Positions 35,554-42,754 of a DNA stretch of 64,000 nucleotides are shown in pieces; the stretch's first letter is position 1, and each line of letters starts with the position of its first letter. This DNA is from Pseudomonadota bacterium (lineage in GTDB: Bacteria; Desulfobacterota; Binatia; Binatales; Binataceae), in NCBI GenBank assembly GCA_021324885.1, contig JAJPIF010000006.1, positions 1 through 64,000 of the forward strand, given 5' to 3'. The notes under the pieces are model-generated. The model did not search any database and was not told the DNA's origin. It worked only from the letters and a program-made list of their open reading frames with translations. The position numbers and the translations under genes are program-made.

Positions 35554-36696
35554 TCATGAGGATGAGTTCAGATCCGCAGTCACTTTGAGGCTGGCGCGTT
35601 CCCGATAATCTTCCAGGGCCAGTTCAATCAGGCGATCGATCAGCTTGGGCAGAGGCAAGCCGGAGACCTCCCACAATTTCGGATACATGCTGATGGAGGT
35701 AAAGCCGGGAATCGTGTTGACCTCGCCCACGTTGATTTCGGTCAGCTCGCGATTGGCCAGAAAATCCACCCGCGCCATCCCGCGCAGCGACAGCGCCTTG
35801 AACGCCGCAATCGACACGTCGCGGATGCGCTGTGAAATATCGGGCGGCAACTCGGCCGGAATTTTGAAACTGGCGCCGTAGGGATCGAGATACTTGGAAT
35901 CATAGCTGTAGAAATCATGCCCATGCTCGACCGTGATTTCCCCCGGCAACGATGCCTGGGGATCGTCGTTGCCCAGCACCGAGCATTCGAACTCGCGTCC
36001 CTCACAGGCCGCTTCGATCAGCACCTTGCGATCGTACTGGAAAGCCTTGTCCAGGGCGGCGGGCAAATCCGGCGGACCTTTAACCCTGGCGATGCCGATC
36101 GAGGAACCCAGGGCGTTGGGTTTGACAAAGACCGGGTAACCGAGTTCGTCGGCGAGCCGCATCGCGGCCGCGGGTTGGCGGCGGTGCTCGCCGCGCTCCA
36201 GTGACTTGAACCGCACCACCGGAACACCGGCCTCGCGGAACAGCCGCTTCTGCATCTCCTTATCCATCCCGACGGCGGAACCCAGCACGCCCGCACCCAC
36301 ATACGGGATACCGGCGAGTTCGAGCAGTCCCTGCACGGTACCGTCCTCGCCGTAAGGGCCATGCAGCACGGGGAAGACCACTTCCAAACCGCTATCAGCC
36401 AACAGCGCGGCGCCTTTGCCGTTGACACCAAGCAGGAGATTGGCGCCGGGTTGTGGCAACAGACCAACCGGAGCCGCGTCAGCGCTGCTCAGTTCGCCGA
36501 CATGCTCGACCACATCGCGCAGCATGCCGATCGCATTTTCGTACATATACCAGCGGCCGTCGCGCGCGATGCCGATCGGCACCACATCGTAACGCGCCGG
36601 GTCCATCGCAGACATGATCGAGAGCGCCGAGCGCAGCGAGATCTCGTGCTCACTGGAGCGCCCACCAAAGATAACCCCCACCCTGATCCTGCTCAT
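35554..36696 (-). CDS. ddl: D-alanine--D-alanine ligase
   Basis: A 380-residue ATP-grasp enzyme that makes D-Ala-D-Ala for peptidoglycan. Blocks seen are [66 protein letters not shown] and [20 protein letters not shown]. The [10 protein letters not shown] and LHGPYGEDG motifs support the assignment strongly. GGAGAG precedes ATG 36696; the longer frame to 36741 overlaps guaB and is less likely. It follows guaB by 41 bases on the same strand. Confidence 0.94.
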   Translation of the reverse strand: MSRIRVGVIFGGRSSEHEISLRSALSIMSAMDPARYDVVPIGIARDGRWYMYENAIGMLRDVVEHVGELSSADAAPVGLLPQPGANLLLGVNGKGAALLADSGLEVVFPVLHGPYGEDGTVQGLLELAGIPYVGAGVLGSAVGMDKEMQKRLFREAGVPVVRFKSLERGEHRRQPAAAMRLADELGYPVFVKPNALGSSIGIARVKGPPDLPAALDKAFQYDRKVLIEAACEGREFECSVLGNDDPQASLPGEITVEHGHDFYSYDSKYLDPYGASFKIPAELPPDISQRIRDVSIAAFKALSLRGMARVDFLANRELTEINVGEVNTIPGFTSISMYPKLWEVSGLPLPKLIDRLIELALEDYRERASLKVTADLNSSS

Positions 36697-36737
36697 CCGC
36701 CGCTCTCCAGACAAAACTTCACCGCTGAAAGGAAGAT

Positions 36738-38195
36738 TCAATCCAGCCGATAATTGGGCGCTTCCTTGGTAATGGCGACGCCGTGGACGTGGCTTTCGCG
36801 CTGGCCCGCCGGGGTGACGCGGATAAAGCGGGCGCGGCGGCGGAAGCTTTCCAAATCAGAGGCGCCAACGTATCCCATCCCGGCCTGCAAACCTCCGATC
36901 AACTGGTCGATATTGGATGCGAGCGAGCCGCGATAAGGGACGCGCCCCTCGATTCCTTCGGGTACCAGCTTGGCGTCGGGGACGTTTTCCTGCGAGTAGC
37001 GGTCGCGCGTGCGCTCCATCATCGCGCCCAGCGAACCCATCCCGCGATAAACCTTGTAGGTCCGACCCTGGTAAAGCACGGTCTCGCCCGGGCTCTCCTC
37101 GGTGCCGGCGAACAGCGATCCAATCATAACCGACGACGCACCCGCCGCCAGCGCCTTGGCCACGTCGCCGGAATAACGAATCCCGCCATCGGCAATCACC
37201 GGCACGCGGGCCGCGGCGGCCGCGGCGACGCAATCCATGATCGCGGTGATTTGGGGAACGCCCACGCCCGACACCACACGCGTGGTGCAGATCGAGCCGG
37301 GGCCGATTCCGACCCGCAACGCGTCCGCACCCGCCTCGATCAGGGCTTTGGCTCCCTCGGCAGTGGCGACGTTGCCGGCCACTACTTCAGCCTCGGGCCA
37401 TTCGCGCTTGGTCGCCTTGAGCGCCTCGATAACGTTGTGGGAGTAACCATGCGCGGCGTCAATACACAGCACATCCGCCCCCGCCCGCTTTAACGCGGCG
37501 ACCCGCTCGGCGCGGTCGGCTCCAACTCCGATCGCGGCACCCACGCGCAGACGTCCAAACCCGTCCTTGCTGGCCGTCGGATAGCGCGTCGCCTTCTCCA
37601 TGTCCTTGACCGTGATGAGCCCGCGCAAACGCCCCTGATCGTCGACCAGCGGCAGCTTTTCGATCCGATGGGTCTGGAGGATTTCCTTGGCTTCTTCGAG
37701 GTCGATGCCGAGCTTGGCAGTGATAACCTGGGTAGTCATCACTTCGCGCACCGGCTTGTCCAGCCGTTTGACGAAGCGCAGATCGCGATTGGTGAGTATG
37801 CCAACGATGCGATCCTCACGGACCACGGGGAGACCGGAAATGCGGTAGCGGCGCATGAGGTCCAGCGCCTCGCCGATTTTCTGCTCGGGATGTACGGTGA
37901 TGGGGTCGGTGATCATTCCGCTTTCGTACTTCTTGACCGCCTCGACCTCAGCCGCCTGGTTTTCGATCGACAGATTGCGATGAACAAAGCCGAGCCCGCC
38001 GAGTTGCGCGATTGCAATCGCGGTCGCGGATTCGGTGACCGTGTCCATCGGGCTTGCGACCAGCGGCACATTGAGCCGGATTCGCCGCGACAGCATCGTG
38101 GAGACGTCGCATTGATGCGGCAGGACGTCGGATTCCTGAGGGAGCAGCAGCACGTCGTCAAAAGTCAGCCCCTCGCGCAGCTCGTCAAAACGCAT
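36738..38195 (-). CDS. guaB: Inosine-5'-monophosphate dehydrogenase
   Basis: A 485-residue enzyme converting IMP to XMP with NAD+, the committed step of guanine nucleotide synthesis. The sequence opens [20 protein letters not shown]. Two CBS domains lie at about 95-215 ([20 protein letters not shown]). The catalytic cysteine is in [18 protein letters not shown] and the flap region near [16 protein letters not shown]. Two in-frame ATGs exist. The second (38195) lies seven bases from GGAGG (38203-38207), while 38201 touches it, so 38195 is preferred. A terminator-like hairpin lies just upstream in the leader. Confidence 0.95.
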   Translation of the reverse strand: MRFDELREGLTFDDVLLLPQESDVLPHQCDVSTMLSRRIRLNVPLVASPMDTVTESATAIAIAQLGGLGFVHRNLSIENQAAEVEAVKKYESGMITDPITVHPEQKIGEALDLMRRYRISGLPVVREDRIVGILTNRDLRFVKRLDKPVREVMTTQVITAKLGIDLEEAKEILQTHRIEKLPLVDDQGRLRGLITVKDMEKATRYPTASKDGFGRLRVGAAIGVGADRAERVAALKRAGADVLCIDAAHGYSHNVIEALKATKREWPEAEVVAGNVATAEGAKALIEAGADALRVGIGPGSICTTRVVSGVGVPQITAIMDCVAAAAAARVPVIADGGIRYSGDVAKALAAGASSVMIGSLFAGTEESPGETVLYQGRTYKVYRGMGSLGAMMERTRDRYSQENVPDAKLVPEGIEGRVPYRGSLASNIDQLIGGLQAGMGYVGASDLESFRRRARFIRVTPAGQRESHVHGVAITKEAPNYRLD

Positions 38196-38215
38196 CGGCA
38201 TCCCTCCCCCTGGTT

Positions 38216-38245
38216 AAAAAAAAGCCCGCACCAATGGCGGGCTTT
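38216..38245 (-). terminator. Rho-independent terminator hairpin in the guaB leader
   Basis: Read on the minus strand, a 9-bp stem AAAGCCCGC/GCGGGCTTT (38237-38245 with 38221-38229) with a 7-base loop is followed by a run of T (38216-38223). It ends only about 10 bases before the guaB Shine-Dalgarno. Either it ends an upstream small RNA or it acts as an attenuator of guaB. Confidence 0.8.
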
Positions 38246-38778
38246 GATTTAAAAGCAACAATGTCGGATCGCGCCATATCTGAAAATAACAGATGGAAGT
38301 CTCGCGATGCAATTGGCGCAACTCTCAATCCCTATCCTGCGCCAAGGTGGAGGAAAGCGCTTCGATCAACGCGTTATTGTAACAAAGACCCTCGCACCCG
38401 GGAAAATGCGGTCGGGGGATGGGATTGGCCGGGCTGCTCGCGTTGTCGACCGCTGATTCGGGGATGCCAACGGTCACGGCAGCCCGGCCATTCCGCTGGG
38501 GATGGCGCTGTCTGGGGGAACAGCGCGACCGACACCTCGAGCAATTTGCGTACCCGGCTTGGCCGATTCGGAAAACCGCCCAGTTTACGTGAATTTCCCG
38601 GCAGGCGGGGTCAAATCAGGATGTAAGCGCCTTTTTCGAAATGCGAACTCAGCGGATTCCTCAGCGCGTTGTGATGGGGAAAAATCTAACGCTTGCTTGG
38701 GTTTTCGCGAAATGCGATGCGCCAGCGTTCGTTCGCGGAGATGTTCCTCTCGTTTGCGCCCCCTCCCTGGGAGAAAAC
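38246..38778. other. Gene-poor guaB leader region with two large inverted repeats
   Basis: No supported protein gene. Two structures stand out. TTGGCGCA (38313-38320) pairs with TGCGCCAA (38338-38345). GGATTGGCCGGGCTGC (38422-38437) pairs with 38479-38494 with one mismatch. Together with the terminator at 38216-38245 this could be a small RNA or riboregulator on the minus strand. I did not recognise a known riboswitch, SRP RNA or 6S RNA consensus. Confidence 0.4.
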
Positions 38779-38967
38779 ATGGAGCCCGCCGAAGGTTTCG
38801 ACGCTCAAGCCGCTGGTCGAGGTCAGTCGCGAAGCTGGCGAATTCCGGAAAAGCCGGTGGCAATCGCCACGCCGCCCAGTCCGGAGAATTTTCGCAATTG
38901 GCCTCGCCCGCTGCGCCCGGGCTTCGGTCGGGACAACCTGATGGTGTTGTGGCGCGGCTTTGTCTAG
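38779..38967 (+). CDS. Doubtful small ORF (62 residues)
   Basis: ATG 38779 follows GGGAG. The frame (MEPAEGFDAQAAGRGQ ... NLMVLWRGFV) has G or C at most third positions towards its end and stops four bases into the 3' end of the convergent lnt gene. There is no recognisable domain. It is listed only because the gap is otherwise empty and codon usage looks coding-like. Confidence 0.22.
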   Translation: MEPAEGFDAQAAGRGQSRSWRIPEKPVAIATPPSPENFRNWPRPLRPGFGRDNLMVLWRGFV

Positions 38968-40631
38968 TGCCAGCTGTTGGCGGAGAGCAGGTCGGGGTCA
39001 TGCAGGACGTCGGCGCCCTGAGGATGACGCGGATTCGCCATGGCCAGCATCAGACCGATAATCGTCAGGCCGAAGCATGCTTGCGCGAATACGTCCCCCA
39101 CGACGCAATAAATCGTGCGGCCGTGGCGCCATTGCACGGTGCGGATTTCGGTGCCGCGGGTGAACAGATCGGTGCGTGCGGTGATCCTGCCGTCGGGTTG
39201 GATGATCGCGCTGATTCCCGTGTTTGCCACCCGCACCATCGGCGTGTGCGTCTCCACCGAGCGCAACGCCGACATCGCCAGCAACTGGTAGGGCGCGGAA
39301 CTGTTGCCGTACCAGGCGTCGTTGGTGATATTGACCAGCACATCGGCGCCGTGATCGACGGCGTTGCGGCTGAGGTCGGGGAAGATGCCCTCGTAGCAAA
39401 TCAAAACAGCAAGTTCAGCCCCTTTGATGTTGAATAGCGTCTGCCGCGTTCCCGGCACGAATTCGCCCAGCCCGACCACGACTTTATGCACGAAAAACCC
39501 GAACAACTGGCGAAACGGCACGTATTCCGCGAAAGGCGCCAGGTCGATCTTGTCGTAATAGTCAACGACCTGGCCGTCCGCCGACACCAGGTAGGCGCGG
39601 TTGTAGGAATCGATTTCATTTCGGCCAAACCGCAGCGCCGGCGCCCCGAACAAAAGCGGCGTGTGCGCGTCGCGCGCCAACTGCAGAAGCTTCGCGCGAT
39701 ACTCGGCGTCGGTGGCGAGTTGCGGCGGGTATAAATCCCGGGGTTGGAAGTAAAAGGCGGCGGCGGCTTCGGGCCAGACAATCACGTCCGGGTGATCCCT
39801 GGAGGCCTTCATTGTCTGATCGACATAGACCTTGAAGCTGGACGGGAGGAAGTTGGGGTTCCATTTGATGCTTTGCGGGATATCGCCCTGCACCATCGCG
39901 ACTTTCAGTGAGCCATCGTATTTCTGGTGCTGCAATTGCGAAATGCGCAGCCCGCTGAAGACCATCGCGGCGACCATCAGGACGGTCAGCACCGACAGGC
40001 TGCGGATTTTCAGCGTATGAGCCCTGCCGGGAGCAGCGATCACCGTATAAACCACGGCGTTGAAGAGCACGATCAGCGCCGAGACGCCGTAAACCCCGGT
40101 TATTTCGGCGAACTGGATCAGTCCGAGGTTGCGGTAGGCGGTGTAGCCGATGAAATTCCAGGGAAATCCGATGGGAAAGAAGGTGCGCAGCCATTCGATC
40201 GCAACCCAGGCAACCGGCAGCGTCAGCACCAGCGGCATCCTCAGCCGGCGCGTGACGAACACCGCGCTCACCAGGGTGGCGCCGATGAACAGCGCTTCGA
40301 CGCCGACCAGCAGCAGCATCGGGCCGGCCGCGATCCACATCGCCACGCCGGCAAAGGTATGCAGCGGGATCACGATCCAGTAGAGCGTAACGAGATAGAA
40401 GACAAAGCCCTGGAGGAGGGAGTAACCGAAGACCGCACGCAGGCGGCGGCCGTCAATCGCGTAGAGCAGGGGCACCAGCGCGACCCACGCAAGCAGGTTG
40501 AAATCGAATTTCGGAAACGCCAGCCCCAGCGCCAGGCCGCTGGCCACCGCCAGCGCCGCGCGCGCAAGTCCATGGGACGGCGTTATCACTGGGCTGGGAA
40601 GAGGCTCTTTAAGGGCAGCACTCCGGCGCAT
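38964..40631 (-). CDS. lnt: Apolipoprotein N-acyltransferase
   Basis: A 555-residue inner-membrane enzyme that adds the third acyl chain to lipoproteins. The N-terminal six-helix region contains LLAWVALVPLLYAIDGRRLR and TFFPIGFPWNFIGYTAYRN. The periplasmic nitrilase domain (about 235-500) has catalytic Glu in VIVWPEAAAAFY, Lys in YDKIDLAPFAEYVPFR and Cys in LAVLICYEGIFPDLSR, followed by NITNDAWYG. ATG 40631 overlaps the upstream gene by 46 bases. A GTG at 40589 would give a tidy GTGA overlap instead. Confidence 0.93.
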   Translation of the reverse strand: MRRSAALKEPLPSPVITPSHGLARAALAVASGLALGLAFPKFDFNLLAWVALVPLLYAIDGRRLRAVFGYSLLQGFVFYLVTLYWIVIPLHTFAGVAMWIAAGPMLLLVGVEALFIGATLVSAVFVTRRLRMPLVLTLPVAWVAIEWLRTFFPIGFPWNFIGYTAYRNLGLIQFAEITGVYGVSALIVLFNAVVYTVIAAPGRAHTLKIRSLSVLTVLMVAAMVFSGLRISQLQHQKYDGSLKVAMVQGDIPQSIKWNPNFLPSSFKVYVDQTMKASRDHPDVIVWPEAAAAFYFQPRDLYPPQLATDAEYRAKLLQLARDAHTPLLFGAPALRFGRNEIDSYNRAYLVSADGQVVDYYDKIDLAPFAEYVPFRQLFGFFVHKVVVGLGEFVPGTRQTLFNIKGAELAVLICYEGIFPDLSRNAVDHGADVLVNITNDAWYGNSSAPYQLLAMSALRSVETHTPMVRVANTGISAIIQPDGRITARTDLFTRGTEIRTVQWRHGRTIYCVVGDVFAQACFGLTIIGLMLAMANPRHPQGADVLHDPDLLSANSWH

Positions 40632-41143
40632 GGTGGATGTCCGTCAAAGCGATCGTAAATTTCGTCGACGTCGCGCCAGTCCTCGACCAGAACGACGGCA
40701 TCGCGGGCGGCGAAATGCAAGTCACCCGCCATCCGCCATTCGCGCTCAAAGCTCCAATCGACCGCGGGCCGGCGATTGTAATCCAATCTCACGACCCGCC
40801 ACAGCTCGTGTTCGGGCAAAAGCGCGGCGGCCTCATCCCAGGGCAGATAGATGACCGGGCGCGCACCCATTTTGAAAGCGTAGCGTTTGTTGACGGCGAT
40901 ACCGAACGGCTCGTAACGTCGTCGCGCATGGTTGCTGAGCAGCACCCGCGCCAGATGCTCGAAAGGCGCATCGAAAAAACAGATTACCGGGCGTTTAGTC
41001 CGGATCATTCTGGCACTGGCGCGGATGGTTCCCGCGCTCAGGATGCCGGCCAGGTTATCCAGCGCTGTCGCCGGATGCGACGTGCGGGTGAAATGCGTCA
41101 GCATCCCGGCCCCCGGTCCCTCGATCAGCGCCCGCAGCTTCAT
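40586..41143 (-). CDS. AbiGi/DUF2971-like protein of unknown function
   Basis: A 185-residue soluble protein. The order of features is LTHFTRT, LAGILSAGTIRAS, VICFFDAPFEHLARVLL, YEPFGIAVNKRYAF with GARPVIYLP, and then VDWSFEREWRMAGDL. This resembles AbiGi-type antitoxin and DUF2971 proteins, which share an H-F-x-x plus FGIAFxK-x-GxxPVxY plus E-x-EWR layout. I cannot assign a function. It overlaps ybeY by four bases (ATGA) and lnt by up to 46, so it is embedded and coupled in a housekeeping operon rather than lying in a defence island. Confidence 0.6.
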   Translation of the reverse strand: MKLRALIEGPGAGMLTHFTRTSHPATALDNLAGILSAGTIRASARMIRTKRPVICFFDAPFEHLARVLLSNHARRRYEPFGIAVNKRYAFKMGARPVIYLPWDEAAALLPEHELWRVVRLDYNRRPAVDWSFEREWRMAGDLHFAARDAVVLVEDWRDVDEIYDRFDGHPPCAGVLPLKSLFPAQ

Positions 41144-41646
41144 CGCGATCGGTTGCGGATTTGTTCAGCGTTCCGCGACGCCTCATCCAGTGCCTTTTCG
41201 AGGCGGTCCTGGAACTCGAACATGACGGCGGCCTCAGCCCTCACTTCATGATCGTAGCCGAGCAGATGCAGCACGCCATGCACCAGCAGCGTGCGCAGCC
41301 GCCGGGCCACCGCCAGCTTCAGCGCGCGCGCCTGCCGCGCGGCCGTCTCCAGGGAGATAACCACATCACCCAGGAGCATCGAATCGGCTGGACGGTACTC
41401 GCCGGGCGCCAGCCCGAATCCTTCGGGCTTACCTTCCTCCATCTGAACGAACGCCAGGACGTCTGTGGGCTGGTCGCGGAAGCGATAGTAGCTGTTGAGC
41501 CGGCGCATGTGCAGGTCGCTGGTCAGCAGGATCGACAGTTCGCAATTCTCGCGCTCGATCAGGCGCATGAGGATTTCGGCGTCCTCCCGCAGGGCTCGTT
41601 TGTAGCTGCTGCCCTGCTTCAGATCGGAGCTCAGTTCGACCGGCAC
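41140..41646 (-). CDS. ybeY: rRNA maturation endoribonuclease YbeY
   Basis: A 168-residue zinc-dependent RNase with the signature LLVHGVLHLLGYDHE (H-x3-H-x5-H), preceded by RLNSYYRFRDQPTDVLAFVQ and MLLGDVVISLETA. It acts in 16S rRNA 3'-end maturation and ribosome quality control. It overlaps the AbiGi-like gene by four bases and lies one base after the phoH stop, the standard phoH-ybeY order seen across bacteria. Confidence 0.94.
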   Translation of the reverse strand: MPVELSSDLKQGSSYKRALREDAEILMRLIERENCELSILLTSDLHMRRLNSYYRFRDQPTDVLAFVQMEEGKPEGFGLAPGEYRPADSMLLGDVVISLETAARQARALKLAVARRLRTLLVHGVLHLLGYDHEVRAEAAVMFEFQDRLEKALDEASRNAEQIRNRSR

Positions 41647-41647
41647 T

Positions 41648-42661
41648 TCAGGAGTCTTGCGATTCGCCGTTGGGCATCCCGGTCAGCGGGGGCTCGCCGC
41701 TGGCGGCTTCGTAGGCGGAGATAATCGCCTGGACCAGGCGATGGCGCACTACGTCGCGCTCGTTGAAGTAGATGAATGCGATACCGGGGGTGTTCGACAA
41801 CACGGTGCGCGCTTCCTTAAGTCCCGACAGCTTGCCGCTGGGCAGGTCGATTTGGGTGATATCGCCGGTGATCACCGCCTTGGAGTTGTACCCGAGCCGG
41901 GTCAGAAACATCTTCATCTGCTCGGAGGTGGTGTTCTGCGCTTCGTCGAGGATGATGAACGAATCATTGAGCGTGCGTCCGCGCATGAACGCCAGCGGCG
42001 CCACCTCGATCGTGCCGCGCTCCAGCATCCGGCGCGCCCGGTCGAAATCGACCATGTCGTGCAGTGCGTCGTACAGCGGGCGCAGGTAGGGATTGACCTT
42101 CTCGGCGAGGTCGCCGGGCAGAAATCCGAGCTTTTCGCCCGCTTCGACCGCCGGACGGCACAGTACCATCCGCGTAACCTGGTTCTTCATCAGCGCGGCC
42201 AGCGCCATCGCCATCGCGAGGTAGGTCTTGCCCGTGCCGGCAGGACCAATACCGAAGACCACGTCGTGATTGCGGATCGCGTCGATGTAGAGTTTCTGAT
42301 GGATGCTCTTGGGCGTGATAATCCGTTTGTGCGCGGAGACGTAAACGGTATCGAGAAAAATGTCCTTGAGGGAGGCGTTGCGGTCGCCGCGCAGGATGCG
42401 GATCGCATAATCGACGTCGCTGGGATAAATGGGGTAGCCGGCTTTGAGCAGTTCATACAGCTCGCTGAGCAATTTGCCTCCCAGCGCCTGCTCGGTCAGC
42501 CCGCCGGAGATCTTCAGCGCGTTGCCGGCGACTCCGATACGTACGCCCAGCGCCTGCTCGATAGTTCGCACGTGCGCATCATTCTGGCCCAGCAACTCGG
42601 AAAACAGGCGTTGATCGTCGAAATGAAGCTCGAGCGAATCCTCAGTGAGTGGCTGTGAAAT
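41648..42661 (-). CDS. phoH: PhoH-family P-loop ATPase
   Basis: The P-loop is GIGPAGTGKTYLAMAMA, Walker B is DSFIILDEAQNTT, and VITGDITQIDLP follows. This is the PhoH/YbeZ ATPase, partner of YbeY. The conserved N-terminus LHFDDQRLFSELLGQNDAHV reads in-frame upstream of the first usable TTG (42595), back to a stop at 42719. There is no ATG, GTG or TTG in that extension. An ATT at 42661 lies about 10 bases from GGAGGAG, so a non-standard start giving 337 residues is proposed. Starting at 42595 would give 315 residues and cut conserved sequence. Confidence 0.9.
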   Translation of the reverse strand: MSQPLTEDSLELHFDDQRLFSELLGQNDAHVRTIEQALGVRIGVAGNALKISGGLTEQALGGKLLSELYELLKAGYPIYPSDVDYAIRILRGDRNASLKDIFLDTVYVSAHKRIITPKSIHQKLYIDAIRNHDVVFGIGPAGTGKTYLAMAMALAALMKNQVTRMVLCRPAVEAGEKLGFLPGDLAEKVNPYLRPLYDALHDMVDFDRARRMLERGTIEVAPLAFMRGRTLNDSFIILDEAQNTTSEQMKMFLTRLGYNSKAVITGDITQIDLPSGKLSGLKEARTVLSNTPGIAFIYFNERDVVRHRLVQAIISAYEAASGEPPLTGMPNGESQDS

Positions 42662-42754
42662 AGCTACGATGCTCCTCCTCGGGAAACTGAACGCGGCCGC
42701 CGTTCCCCATAGCAGAATTTAATCATTTTCCGGGCGCTATTGAAGCAGCATTTT

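Noticed and set aside
38246-38500. SRP RNA, 6S RNA or purine riboswitch upstream of guaB
   Set aside because: None of the conserved core strings of these RNAs could be found. Only generic stems and a terminator are visible.
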